A stretch of 64,000 nucleotides of DNA from Megaustenia siamemsis (taxonomy: Eukaryota; Mollusca; Gastropoda; Stylommatophora; Ariophantidae): positions 55,132,972 to 55,196,971 of the forward strand of contig JAVIAB010000159.1 of the NCBI GenBank assembly GCA_032433765.1, read 5' to 3'. The translations under genes were made by a program, and so were the position numbers. Below the pieces are notes generated by a model. The model did not search any database and was not told the origin of the DNA. It saw nothing but the letters and a program-made list of their open reading frames with translations. This document shows, in pieces, positions 30,009-43,400 of this stretch. Position 1 is the stretch's first letter. Each line of letters opens with the position of its first letter.

Positions 30009-30109
30009 CGGGAGCTGCATTTTAATTGCAAATAAAGGAAAGACAAACATAAATAAACTTGTGTTTTGTTTCTGATTCAAGAGAAAAGTAACTGAGAAAA
30101 GGAAACTCG

Positions 30110-30485
30110 CCATCGATCATTGCAGCATCCATGGTTATAAATCTTCATTGCAGCATCCATGGTTATAAATCTTCATTGCAGCATCCATGGTTATAAATCT
30201 TCATTGCAGCATCCATGGTTATAAATCTTCATTGCAGCATCCATGTTATAAATCTTCATTGCTGCATACATGGTTATAAATCTTCATTACAGCATCCATG
30301 GTTATAAATCTTCATTGCAGCATCCATGTTATAAATCTTCATTTCTGCATCAATGGTTATAAATCTTCATTGCAGCATCCATGGTTATAAATCTTCATTG
30401 CAGCATCCATGTTATAAATCTTCATTTCTGCATCAATGGTTATAAATCTTCATTGCAGCATCCATGGTTATAAATCTTCATTGCG
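30110..30485. repeat. 28-bp minisatellite, about 13 copies
   Basis: Units ATTGCAGCATCCATGGTTAT plus AAATCTTC; some units lack one G or have TTTCTGCATCAATGG. Confidence 0.92.
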
Positions 30486-30740
30486 GAGGTCAAGAACTAA
30501 CTAATCAATTTAAAGTAGGAAGATGGAAAATGATAAGTATTAAAAGATATGCCGGTAACCATCTTCGATAACTCGTATGCATTTACTAAGTTTAACATCA
30601 AGTAATAGAAGCAACTAAATAAGCTTTCTTATTTTCTTAACATTATAACTAACGGAATAACATATATTTTATAAATAATGTTAAGGAGAAAAGGATAAAG
30701 ACGATTATTGAAGACACCAAAAAATATCAATTTTCTTTAT
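30486..30740. other. AT-rich stretch, nothing recognised
   Basis: No coding signal or repeat. Confidence 0.4.
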
Positions 30741-30741
30741 A

Positions 30742-30930
30742 TAAAAAAAGTAAAGTACCCCAGTCATGCCAAGTGGGCGTATAGGGAATATTGTGTTAGT
30801 GACCATACATTTTACAGACCTTCGGCACATGGTTTTTGGAGTAATGTGATTGGTCCGCTTTACTATCCCAGCAAAAAATCTGGTACCGTAGTCCCAGTTC
30901 ATTAACCACTGAGCTATCGCTGCTCCCTTA
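30742..30930 (-). mobile_element. SINE-A copy, internally deleted
   Basis: Reverse copy from AGTAAAGTACCCCAGTCATG to the A box complement CCACTGAGCTATC; the B box region is missing. Confidence 0.8.
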
Positions 30931-30954
30931 TATAAGAAAATTAATATATATATA

Positions 30955-31260
30955 TAAACAGTCTGAGAGATAAGATCAGAAATGAAGAACTGAGAAAAAA
31001 GCTAGGAATAGCCCCCGCCATAGAATATATAAGGAAACAACAGATAAAATGGTTTAGCCACGTGACAAGGCAGAAAGAACAAAACACAACGAGCCTTCAA
31101 CAAACGTTGTGAGAACACCAGAGCCAAGGGTCAACCACGAAAAAGATAGGTCGATGAAATATTAGAAGCACAAGGAAACATAACAGCAGCAGAGGCGAAC
31201 AGAAGAGCAAAAGACCGCAAATTATATCTCCCCTCGACGCTGAAAGGCAGATGAGCAAAG
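30955..31260 (+). mobile_element. LINE C-terminal fragment, family 4
   Basis: Same segments as 15240-15600 ([17 protein letters not shown] and QQIKWFSHVTRQ); ends at a GAAA/TA repeat (31260-31322). Confidence 0.65.
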
Positions 31261-31276
31261 AAAGAAAGAAAGAAAG

Positions 31277-31318
<42 letters not shown>

Positions 31319-31324
31319 TATATT

Positions 31325-31575
31325 CTTCTGTTGCGATCATGGCTCATTCAGACTAGGACTCCGGCGCTCATATAAAGACAGCTGCTTATTTCAGTGATTC
31401 GGTTCCCCTGTAAAGTGTCTTTTCCAGGGATGAAGGTGTGGGCCACACCGTTCACCTCAGGCCTGTGTCTTAGGGGCAATCCTGTAGAACGTGTTTTGTT
31501 GTCATGTTATCCAGGCATTATCTGGTAGTTTTTATTTTGATTTTCGTGAACATGTGGTTTCTTATTATGTTATTT
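31325..31575 (-). mobile_element. LINE 3' end fragment, family 1
   Basis: Second copy of the 766-1020 segment, similar order and length. Confidence 0.6.
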
Positions 31576-31734
31576 AAAGAAAAATAAATCTAAATACAAA
31601 TACAATAAATGAGAGAATAAGAAATAGCGACGGGAGTTACGTTGATGAAACAAAACAGTGAGACAGTTAGTTGATATCCAGTAAAGACAAAAAAATAGCT
31701 GGTTATCAACAATAAAGTGTGTCTCTGAGAGAAT

Positions 31735-32310
31735 ATCAATTCCCTTTCACAACGCAACTTATCTACTGGGGGAATATTTTCTTTCACAACGCAACTTATC
31801 TACTGGGGGAATATTTTCTTTCACAACGCAACTTATCTACTGGGAGAACATTTTCTTTCACAGCGCAACTTATCTACTGGGGGAATATTTTCTTTCACAA
31901 CGCAACTTATCTACTGGGGGAATATTTTCTTTCACAACGCAACTTATCTACTGGGGTAACATTTTCTTTCACAACATAACTTATCTACTGGGGGAATATT
32001 TTCTTTCACAACATAACTTATCTACTGGGAGAACATTTTTCTTTCACAACGCAACTTATCTACTGGGGAAACATTTTCTTTCACAACGCAACTTATCTAC
32101 TGGGGGAATATTTTCTTTCACAATGCAACTTATCTACTGGGGAACATTTCCTTCCACAACATAACTAATCTACTGGGAGAACATTTCCTTCCACAACGCA
32201 ACTAATCTACTGGGGGAATATTTCCTTCCACAACACAACTAATCTACTGGGGAACATTTCCTTTCATAACACAACTAATCTACTGGGGGAACATTTCCTT
32301 TCATAACACA
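31735..32310. repeat. 37-bp minisatellite, about 15 copies
   Basis: Units CACAACGCAACTTATCTACT plus GGGGGAATATTTTCTTT; drift at the right end (ATAACACAACTAATC). Confidence 0.92.
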
Positions 32311-34560
32311 CTTAATTTAATTATTCTAATTTAATTATTGTTTCTCTGCAGTGATGACGATCGGTCTCTTGTCTTCTAATATTAATATAAATATAATTTT
32401 AATCTACCCTAACACACGCGTATGACCATTATCAAACTTGACTACTAAAACTGTTTTTTGTTATTTGATTAAGTTTTCTAATATAAACTACACCACTTGA
32501 AATGATTAAAACACCAATTTTTTTTCATTAATTTAAAACGTTGGACATTTCTCCTTTGAATAACTATGTGTGGCGAGATTTCGTTGAGAGTTATGCCTCT
32601 TGACTAACTCAAACATAACAATAATGACGCTTCAAAACAAACTGTGGTAGGTCACAGGTCAGGCTCATTGATAAAATGAAAACTTGAAATGATTATTTGT
32701 TGTAAACTTTTGAGTGAACACAGACAGGTATTCTTGATTTATAAAATGAGAATTCGACACAGGTAAATTTTAGAACTTGTAAAGTAGTTGTTTGAATTTT
32801 GACCTCAGCGGTTCACGACGACTTGTCTATGTGTTCATTCGTTAAATTTTTATGTCTTTCTTATTAACTTGACTTCTTTCTTTTTTTCAACCCAGGTTTG
32901 TTTTGCGTCAATGGACACCAAATAAATAACATTTGTTATATACACGCACTGTTTATTTTATTATCTTTGTTCATAAGGCATATTGAATGTATTAATCATC
33001 AGGTATTTCTTTATCAACAATATTCATCAACTTACGAACTGTAGAATGTAAAACACACAAGTTCTTGGAACACTTTAAAACACTTGCACAGCACTAATGT
33101 TCATATACTCATCAACTTACCTAATAACTTATCTGCTGTCTTAATAATCTCTCAACTGAGTTACAACTAGAACTTGAAGATTCCTAACTGACTTTGCTAA
33201 CTGCCTTCACTTTCTAATCTTAACTTTCTAACTGTTCTGACTCTAACTTCGGACTAATTCATCTTTAACTGTAACTTCCTAATATCCTAATCTTGCACTA
33301 TCTTACTATCTTGAACTATCTTGAACTATCTTCTCTGCCTCTCTAACTGAATTAATCTAGTTGTGTAGGCGTTTAAATACTCAACTACTCTCTTCTGCCT
33401 GAAAATTAGTGACCAATAAGATCGTCTCAAAATTGACCACTTGCGACCCTCTCCTCTGGTCACTTGCAGGCTCGTGTCCGAGGACTTGACCGTTCAATGA
33501 GGTCAATGCATGCTGTTGGTGTGATGGTCACTTTCACAACAACAAAGTTGTTTTGAAAACCCGCATGGGCATCATGGAGATTTTCCATTAACCTTATGTC
33601 CAGGCTAATTCTGGACCCTCTCCTTCCTTACTTCTGTGTGTTCCTACCCCTATATTTCTACCGAAACTTAACGTGTTGTATCTGGAAAATTACCATACTT
33701 AAATTTAAACTAACCACTGCTGGTCGCTACTATATGATGCTGCTATAGTCTATTGAGAAGCGGGTAACAACTAAGTTACCTGCCCCCATGCTCTCACTAA
33801 CCTAACTCTATTACACAAGTCGCTTTTCCCGACTAAATTGTCTACATTTGACGCAGAAACCAGATGAGTCGACATGTCTCGAGTGAATTTGTCCAATACA
33901 CATTTGTTGGCGTTAGAACTTCAACTATAGAGATTATTATAAAATTGTTTATCTGTCAGATCACCTATGTTTAACCACACAATTTATAGATCATTTACAT
34001 TTCCGTCAAGATGTAGACTTTAGTTACAACAGCATCCAGACAATCGACGGTAGAAGTTTGCTGTTTCATGAATTCTTCATCTTTATCTGTAACATAATAC
34101 AAAGCTCGTGTCTGTGCGATATTTGAATCTTGCGTTTCTAGAAACAATTGACCTCTGCTACACCAGTCTGCTTTATCTCTATGAATGCTTCTCTCAAAAG
34201 AGTTCCACACTTTGAAGCATGTAAAATTGAGCTTACTTTTCTTAGAGGTTTTCATGATTATATCTTTCCGTTTATATTAACATTACTGACCTTAGCGTTA
34301 CGTGGATTGTCTGTAGACAATTAATGTGAAGAGTTCTTTCACGGCCTCACTCTCGGTCAACATTTATCCACGGATGCTTTTGAGATGTGCTTTCCATACA
34401 TGAGATGAAACAAGCTTCCATACTACATGTGCCACGCCCCTGTAATTTCTTCATGTTTTGATCTTACATGAACCAAAGTTCAGGTTAGTCTCCACTGGGC
34501 TGTTGCTGTTATCTCTGTTCTATCAAACATTGCAGTTCTGTCTCCATCACTTAGTCTGGG
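32311..34560. other. No gene recognised
   Basis: AT-rich sequence. A minus-strand open frame of 86 codons at 33995-34255 matches nothing I know and could be a receptor or transposon remnant; I do not call it a gene. 33180-33370 is rich in loose CTAACT/CTTACTATC units. Confidence 0.4.
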
Positions 34561-34564
34561 ATCT

Positions 34565-35030
34565 ATGTTAATATAAGTGAGAAAGAGAGTTCATCGGTGC
34601 TATATAGAACCAATTCTGACCTATGGAAGCGAATCATGGCAGTAGACAAACACATGAAAAGACGATTAGAGGCCACAGAGATGGAATTTATCAAAAGAAT
34701 GTTCAAAGTTCCATTGACAGCTAAAAAGACAAAAGAGGAAATTCTCAAAGAGGCCAACACTAAAAGGGAGCTACTAAAAACGTCAGAAAGAAACATTCAT
34801 CACATTTTTCGGGCACATTATGAGTAGAGGAAAGTTGGAATACCTGGTTACAATTGGCAAAATAAAAGGAAAGAGAGATCGCGGACGACGAAGAGAGAAA
34901 ATACTGGATAGCTTGGTATCATGGCATGGAAAACAGTCAACAACATAACTGATACGATGCACTGTAGATAGACGATTGTGGAAGGACATGATCGGCAACG
35001 CCAAACGGTACGGCACATGATGATGATGAA
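34565..35030 (+). mobile_element. LINE C-terminal fragment, family 5
   Basis: Reads VLYRTNSDLWKRIMAVDKHM, EFIKRMFKVPLTAKKTKEE and GKIKGKRDRGRR-like segments. Mirror of 57917-58510. Confidence 0.7.
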
Positions 35031-35745
35031 TAAAGGCAATTAGTTCTCTATTAGAAGGAGATTAGAAAATCAAGGTGTACATGTTTGGTGATGATAGATG
35101 CCCATCATTTTTTTTTTTTTCTGCTTTTCTGCTTTCTTGGAAATTCACTTCTGTGTTTACTACGGTAAAGTTACTGCCAGGTCCAGAAAGCAGGGTACAT
35201 TATGCCCTTCGCAGCAGCTTAAGCCACGTAGCGGTGATTGGGAAGTCAAGGAGGACTCTATCCGTCATCTGTTCTCTTTACTTCAATGCAAACATGATTC
35301 ATGTAAGCTTTGCACGTTATTTGTTCTATAGCATCCTCTACGAATAAACCATGCATTTCAATGTGTAACGCATTTCTTGTCACTAGGATACAACAATTAA
35401 CTAGAACGATTAAATTATTTACCAAAAAAGATTGATTTATGCATGTGAATCATACAGTTCAAGGATCAATACCACGGACAGGTAATGTCCGTTTACATAT
35501 ACATGTGATACTCATCAGCGTCGTATTAGGCAGATTATTAATCCAAGTCATCGTAATGGCTCATCGTATACCCCTAAACCGACCATACGCTAATCTTACG
35601 GTATGTTGTTTGATGTGCGACGAGGATAATCTGACGACTAACTGTGTGTTTATATGTTCGACAGTGGAGTAAATATAAATTGCCTAACATTATCAAGCTT
35701 ATACGTAAAAAAATAAATTATGACGATCATCATTTTTAGGAGGAT
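35031..35745. other. No gene recognised
   Basis: Short open frames only; no family resemblance. Confidence 0.4.
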
Positions 35746-35749
35746 GTGA

Positions 35750-36160
35750 ACTTCCAGTATATGATAGATAGGCGACAGGACCATTGCAGGCGATGTATGA
35801 AAAGTGTTCCGTGTTGCAGTTTCCTCATACTCCAAGTCCGGATTGTTGAGAAGCTACTTGCACGCCGTGAGCTGTGTGTCTCATCCGTTTTGATCATGTT
35901 TCGATATTCCAATTGTTCACGATGAATGATGAAATCGTATGACAGGGAACATTTGGCTGTGTTCACTTTCTGCGCGGTTTCTCCTTATATTTTTTGACGT
36001 GTGCTGAGACTGCTGCAATGGGGACTACAGTTACCTTTCTTTGTTTGGGAGATGAGATATTAATTCGGATGATTCCGCTGGCACGGGCGGTTGAGCAATT
36101 ATGGATTTTAGTTCCTTTGCAGTGATGCCGGGGCCTTCCATAACCAAATAACCAAATAAC
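35750..36160 (-). repeat. Unassigned interspersed repeat, copy 2
   Basis: Minus-strand partner of 25290-25720; frame gives [20 protein letters not shown] and NISSPKQRKVTVVPI. Confidence 0.55.
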
Positions 36161-37000
36161 ATCCAAGTGGCCAATAACAAATTTAATTAACATAAAATTA
36201 ACCACAGTCAACGAATATCATTATTTAAAAAACACATAAGTAGACTCTTTTTTCAGATATAAATAATCGTTTAATGGAACACAATCACAATATATACCAA
36301 ACACATATTTTATATTAGCCAATATAAGTTGTTGATAGCGTAGCAAATGGGAAATCTAAAAGTAAAAGTTAACGTTTAGAAAAGGAACGACGTCAATATG
36401 GAATCCAAAATAGATTCAACAAATGAAATAAACAAATATGTGTTATATGTATTATACAATAGATTTACAATTATTATGTAGCAAACAGTACTCTCACTAC
36501 TTTATGGTACTATCCTATTAGTTTGTTCATTCTTGTGTTACGTCAGTTAATTAAATGTGAAATGGCTTGTATTATGGGCGCTTACTTTGGCTTAGAGATT
36601 AGAGAAAAAGTGTATTTAGAGACATGAACTCTGACTCATCCAATGGGTTGACGAGCGTATTTCTACGTGTATGTGCATCTTACAATGACAAAGAATGTGT
36701 ATAACATAATCACTGGGACTGACATAAGCATTAAAATAATAACAACATACAAATTTTTTATAATTAAAAAAAAACATGTTATAAATTAAAAAAAAATAAA
36801 ACTTCTCTCTTTTTTCTTTTCCTTAAATGAACGTGTCTTGAAAGTCCAGGTGTTTATATATAGTGATACATTTTGTACAGTAAAAGAAAGGGATTACATT
36901 GCTACTATAAAAAGAAACGTGTATCTGTCGATTTATGAAATGTATTGGTCTCTTTCTCACATATTGATCCAAGCTTTTTATTACAGTAATATTGTCGATA
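36161..37000. other. AT-rich stretch, nothing recognised
   Basis: No coding signal or tandem structure. Confidence 0.4.
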
Positions 37001-37004
37001 TATA

Positions 37005-37250
37005 TCATCGTTATCATCGAGTGCCATCTCCGCAATGAACGTTGGCTACCATGGAGCGCCATTCTGCTCTGTCTCTGGCTTTGATGGTGCAGGTTGTCAT
37101 AGGCTGATTTGTCCATCTTTTGATGTTACTAGTCCATGTTAGTCTTGGTCTGCCTCTGCCTCTTTTTACCTTGTATTTTCCCTCCAAGATTACTTTTAGT
37201 AGGATGTTGTGTCTTTTAACATGGGCCAAAAATCGCATGTCTATTTTAAA
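37005..37250 (-). mobile_element. LINE C-terminal fragment, family 2 (best copy)
   Basis: Minus-strand open frame of 74 codons with HVKRHNILLKVILEGK, KRGRGRPRLTWTSNIKRW and DRAEWRSMVANVHCGDGTR. Confidence 0.75.
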
Positions 37251-37376
37251 TTGTGTTTAATAGTTAACTCTTCATTTTTAGTGTCGATATATAAAACGGG
37301 TTAAAATATCCAGGCAGGCGGTTCTGTCACAAGAGAGTAATAAGAGAAAAATTGTATCAAACTTTGTTATGTATAT

Positions 37377-37378
37377 AT

Positions 37379-37437
<59 letters not shown>

Positions 37438-37542
37438 ATATATATATATATATATATATATACCTAACAAATATAATATATATATATATATATATCTATA
37501 TAATATATATATATATTATTACTAGTATATATATTATACTAT

Positions 37543-37606
<64 letters not shown>

Positions 37607-37610
37607 ATAT
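37377..37610. repeat. TA repeat block
   Basis: Long interrupted TA runs; the tyrosine/isoleucine open frame through it is an artefact. Confidence 0.95.
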
Positions 37611-37611
37611 G

Positions 37612-38340
37612 GCCCTTTTCGTCTTGTCAGACGGTCTAGTGGAGGCTATTGCGTATTTTTTTGAGGTATTGTTTTTGCCGAACAGCTTCTCTCGTGGCTA
37701 ATTCTACCAGTGTTTGACAAACACACGCGGTCACATAATGAACAGGTCAGGCTCGCTGGTCCACAGGGTTTACCATCCTTTTTCATGAGTCTCTTCTCTT
37801 CTAAGTCCTGTCTTAGAACAGTCTCAAATGTTGTTATACCGTTCCTTATACGTGCTCTCCATGATGTGCGATCACTTGCCAGATGTTGCCAGTCGTTTTC
37901 ACAGATGGAGAAGTCTTTCAGAGATGATTTGCAGATATCTCTATATCGTAGTTTAGGTCTGCCGATTTGTCGTTTTCCGTGTTTAGCTCGCCATATAGTA
38001 TTTGCTTAGGAATGCGTTTTTCTTCCATCCGTTGGACATGCCCCAGCCATCTTAGCCTTCGACTTCTGAGCATCGACATGATTGCTAGGGTCTTAGCACG
38101 TTGCAGGACAGTTAAGTTGGTTATTTTGTCCTGCCATTTGATGTGCATTATTTTGCGGAGACATCGCATGTGGAAGACATTTAGTCTTTTTTCCTGGTTT
38201 GAGTATGTTGTCCAGGTTTCGGATCCATATAGTAGTGTGCTAAGCACACATGTTTGATATATTAAGAGTTTAGTCTTTTGAGTTAGTTTCGTGTTGTTCC
38301 ATGCCCTTTTGTGAGTTTGCCGAAGGTCGTAGCTTTATAT
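37612..38340 (-). mobile_element. LINE C-terminal fragment, family 6 (best copy)
   Basis: Minus-strand frame with LLYGSETWTTYSNQEKRLNV, HMRCLRKIMHIKWQDKITN and RRLRWLGHVQRMEEKRIPKQ, the standard post-polymerase tail of CR1-like LINEs. Confidence 0.8.
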
Positions 38341-38475
38341 ATATATAAAGCGAAGAACAAATTATCATACATGTTATGTATACATATATATACCTTAAAT
38401 GTATGAAACCTTTGCTTATTAATCCCTTTTGACAGAACCGCCTGCCTGAACATTTTAGCCCGCCTTACATAAATC

Positions 38476-38476
38476 C

Positions 38477-38546
<70 letters not shown>
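38476..38546. repeat. TA repeat
   Basis: About 70 bp of TA. Confidence 0.95.
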
Positions 38547-38547
<1 letters not shown>

Positions 38548-39340
38548 TCTACATAACATTAAGAACTCGTTTTCTTGTCCCTATTGTCAAAAATGGATTG
38601 CACAGTATCTTCCCCATTTTTTGGAAAGGTAATTTTGCCTGAGCGCTTCTGCATCTCACCTCTGTTGTAGATATACCATCGGATGTTAACAGTGTTCCCA
38701 GATTGCCATTTACCTGTTTTATTATCGTTCCACCTGTCCTTTTTGTGCATTACGATGATATTTTTTTTCTTTGTTGTTACTATTACTTCTGTCTTTTTGC
38801 TATTAAGGCTGAATCCTGTATTTTTTAAATTTCTTTCACAATAATGTCTAACAGTTCTTATAACTCATTTTCACTCTTGGAGACTGTATCATCAGCATAC
38901 CTTATATTATGACCTCCGATAGTTATTCCAGGCATGCCCCTTATGGATCTTAAAATAATCTCACTATACATAATAAATAAATCTGATGACACCACACATC
39001 CTTGTCCAACACCATGTTTTATTTGTTTAAACTTTGACAATTGATTTGCTGTTTTTATGGCTGCTGTTTGTTGATAGTACATGTTCTTTATTATTCTTAG
39101 ATGTTTGCTGTCTACATTTAAACCATCTAAAATTGTGTTTAGTTATTGGTGCTTTACTTTGTCAAATGCTTTGGTATACTCTATGAAGCACAGGTATAGA
39201 TTGTCTTCACTACTATGGCTATTCCTACTAAAGATCTTTTGATGAGATACAAACTGATTAATTGAAAAAAGAAGTGAATAAAACAAAAAGAAATAAAGAA
39301 CATTTCTATGGGTGCTGCAAAATCCATAATTAAATAATGT
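38547..39340 (-). mobile_element. LINE reverse transcriptase fragment, family 3
   Basis: Minus strand carries motif A (CFIEYTKAFDKVKHQ), motif B (GVGQGCVVSSDLF), motif C (NIRYADDTV) and the C-terminal segment around QSIFDNRDKKTSS; frame-broken. This is the most complete polymerase core of the RTE-like family here. Confidence 0.8.
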
Positions 39341-39365
39341 CAACTACGTCTGGCGGATATATATG

Positions 39366-39384
39366 CATATGATATATATGCATA

Positions 39385-39439
<55 letters not shown>

Positions 39440-39440
39440 T
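39366..39440. repeat. TA repeat
   Basis: About 65 bp of TA with GCATATA interruptions. Confidence 0.95.
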
Positions 39441-40405
39441 AGAGAATTAACCATGAACCTTCGACATGTGGTATTTTAATTAATATATAAAACAAAAAGA
39501 GGAAGTGTTTTTTATTTTCGTTGAAATAAGCGACAGAATATGACATCCTAGACTCAGCATGTCCGACAATATTTGATGTCAAGTGTCAGATCTTACTCAG
39601 GACTAATGTATTATTTCACGCGTCCGTGTTATGTGTCAACCGCTCAATCTCGGCAATAGAGCGCATCTCCGCTGTAGTTGTCACTCTCCTCAGTTTTCAT
39701 TTTAGTGTTTTCTCTAGGTCAGTATCTGTTTCTTTTACCCTCTTCTTCCATGTTCATGTTTTTCTTTGAGCATCTCCTGATTGTAATACAAAGACATGAA
39801 TGTTGAAGAGTCTGTGTGTGTTTGTTTTATTATAGGGAGGCAAGACGTGATAGTCTTCATAGAATATCACGATTAAAACGCATATACACATGTTATAAGA
39901 TGATACAATGATAAAGCAATAACTTAATGTTTTATTTACATTTTTTCATCTGTTTTGTTTTTAATTTTAAATATATTACTGAATTGTTTCTCTCTCACTA
40001 ACGCTCTCTTTATATCGATAGGATATATTTTTTTTTTCATGCGAGATAAAAGTGTGATTTTTTTTTAAAACACATTTTCATTAAAATGATTCGAGGTAAA
40101 ACTAAAGATAATTATTTTATTGTTTTCTTCCACGACATTGAACAGATGTAGTGTCCGTAAGTTTTTTAGGATGCAATAAAGTGAAAATGAAGTTCAAAGT
40201 CAGTGCAGCCTTGTCACGTTGATGAACAGATCTCACAGTTACGATGTATTGCGAACATATTCATACTCATATTGTATCTATTAAATTAAAATTTTATATT
40301 TCTGATATCTCTTCATGACTAATGTACATTAATCTACACTCAATTTGATATTATTTTGGGTCAATATATTTCTAGACGCATCTCATATATATGTAATTAT
40401 ATTAC
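39441..40405. other. No gene recognised
   Basis: AT-rich sequence downstream of the receptor pseudogene; may include its 3' untranslated part. Confidence 0.4.
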
Positions 40406-40409
40406 GATA

Positions 40410-43400
40410 TTACGATTTTCTTCCTCCAAGCCGGAACTTTTCCCATTTATCTTGTAGTACAGGAATAATGTACATAAATGGGTTTGCTGCAGACCTTATG
40501 GGAATAACGAGAACCGTTGTCCAGCCATAAACGTCATTGTTAATCTCGTGTCCGCCTAAAGCTATAAATCCAAGAAGTCCTAAGGAAACCAACAGAGAAT
40601 GTTGGACAGAGATAACAGAGATAACTGTTTGTTCATTACTGTATCTTCTATCAACACAGTGGTCAAAATAAGCCTCCTCTCTGACATAGCTCGGTAGATG
40701 ACTCTTTGAGAGAAAGTGATGGCGAAACAAAGCAAGAAGTTGAGCACAATGAACACGCCAAATGAGAACGCCCAGCCATTGATCCGCATTGTTGACAAAG
40801 GTAAGCCAATACACATCGAGTTAGAAGATTGTAACTCAAACCTGAACACAATTGACGTCAGTGCAAGAAGAATAGCTATGATCCAAGACAACAAGAGAGC
40901 AATGATTTTAATAAAGTTTGGAATATTTCCTTCAGCAAATGAAAACTTCATTGTCAAGCATCTGTCCAAATTAATGAGAAAAATTAGGAACATGGACGCC
41001 TCACTAGACAGGGTAGCCAGGACACCAGCAAGTCTACACAAGATATGTTGTCTCCAGAACCAGTCGTTTAAAACATAAACGTCCCGATAGTAGTGATCTG
41101 CGCCAATAATAATGACCAGATAGGTTCCCATAATAAAGTCGGATATACCTAAGCTCGTCACACAAAGTTCAAAACACGTTCTCTCAGATAACCTTCCCCA
41201 GAGTACACGACAGACAGTTACACCAACATTTCCAACAACGATAAGACAAGAACCGCCCAGAGGAGAACGGCTTGGGTTTTGTCACCAACCAGATCAAAAC
41301 AAGAAGAAATGACGTTGACAGGGGCGTGGCACATATAGTCTGGTACATTGTTTCCTCTCATATGTGGACAACACATCTCAAAATTGTCCGTGTACAGATG
41401 TTGTCTCATATTGAGGCCGTTAAGAAAATCTGAAGTAAAACTGTTCAAATGTAATCCACGCAGACCTAATGTTTGGAAGGTCACCATAAAGGGAAAGAGA
41501 CGTTTATGAAACCTCTCGACAAATGTAAAACTCAGATCTAAATGTTTCAGAGTAGGAAACTCTTTAATGAAAGATTCGTGAAGATAGAACAGGCTCGTAT
41601 GGGAGAGGTCCAGGGTTTCTAGAAAATGAAGCTGTAAATGTTGCACAGACACGAGTTCTGCATTATGGGACAAGTTCAAAAGACGAATATAAAGAGATTC
41701 ATAGAACAAAAAATCCCTGCCATCGATTGCTTGTATTTGGTTATAACTAAAGTCTACATCTTGAAGGGAGTATAACTGAGCTAGAAACTTTGAGTTTAAA
41801 AGACGGATCTGACATTTAGAAAATTTAATAAAAACCACTTTTGGGGGATTTTGGCTCCAATAAAATTTATCGCTGAAAGATCTACTCCGGACATGTCCAC
41901 ACATCTCGTTTCTTTGTCAAATAAAGGGAATTTTGATAGTGGGATGGATTTGTTGTAACTTGATACAGTGACTGTCCCCGACACACAGCGGAAACCTTCA
42001 GAGCACTTCAAGTCACAATCCACTTCGTCGTCTTTATGTGGACAGTCAGGATGTCCGTTACAGACTAGGTCTGGATGTAGACACACTTTACTATCCCAAC
42101 AGGCAAAGTTTCCATTGCATGGTCGAATAGTATCACTTTGTTCGTCTTCTCCTGTAGGACAATCGTTAGTTTTATCAAGAACATAATGTTGAGGGATACA
42201 GTATGTGCTCGGACATTTAACATATCCAACTGGGCATATAAAGTCTGTACATTTCTCTAGATGGGACATATCTCTACAGCCTAGAACAACCCCGTACGTG
42301 TTTCTAACATAGACACACCTGGGAGACCATGTACTATATCCCTTTCGCTTGTGACAAGTGTCTACTGTTTCCAGTTGTCCTATAGTCTCGTCCAACGGTC
42401 CTTCCCATCCAATACAGTCAACGTGCCCATCATTGAGCTGGGAGAGCCGAACGCATCTGTCATTACAATAGAAGACACATGTCTCGTTTCTGTTTAGTTC
42501 TTGTGTAGGGCTTCATTTTCATCGCTGGACTCAACCCCAGTGCTGTAACCAGAAACAATACAATCAACTTCTCCATCATTAACCCACCGCCACAACAAAC
42601 AAGAACCGTCACAACAATAGATCCCATGACACAGATTAAAACTTAGTCCCCTGTTTTCTATGCTACGATCTGAACACAAATCTTCATCGCGGTTGTTACT
42701 GCAATCAGTGACGCCGTCACAGACCATAGAGTAGGAGATGTATGTTGACGTGATTGTGTCTACTGCACAGTCAAAGAGGGGAAATAACTCGTATTCTGTT
42801 TGATGGAGAAATTGGAGGAAATCTTTGTTGGCAAAGTTAAATGAAACAGACACAAGGTTATCTTTAAACTTGACAAAACTTCCACTTTGTAAAGCTCTGT
42901 TGAAGCTTTCATTCGTGGCTGGTTTGATGGTCAAAGTAAAGTTGTCCTCAATTCTACGAGGTAGGGAAAATTCACACATAAGAAACAGTATTTTTATTTG
43001 ACAATCAACATCGACCCATCCATCAACCCAATGTCCTCCATACTGGGTCTTGTTAGAGACATTCTTGAGATCTTCAATCCAGTCAAACTGCCAGACGACG
43101 CATTCTTTACTGTACCCACCAGAAGGTTTACCGGAAGCCAATGATTAACGACAAGTGGACGTTTCACAGATTTCTGATATACTTTCCAACCAAATGTTTT
43201 GGAAATTTGTGTTAAGTCTCTTACAATCGCCAAAGGAAAGAACGCTGAAATAGGAAAATGCCGGCTTCCTTGTCTGATGTTATTAAGAAACGAGTATATT
43301 TGAATTTGCACAAATACCAACTCTATTTTACTCTCAATAGCAATATCATTTGCCATTAGGTAAGTATAACAATCATCGTATGCCATTTCAACTTTTCCAT

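Noticed and set aside
33995..34255. Missing 5' exon of glutamine synthetase
   Set aside because: The 86-codon minus-strand frame lacks the IDGTGE-type segment and any other likeness to the enzyme's N-terminus.
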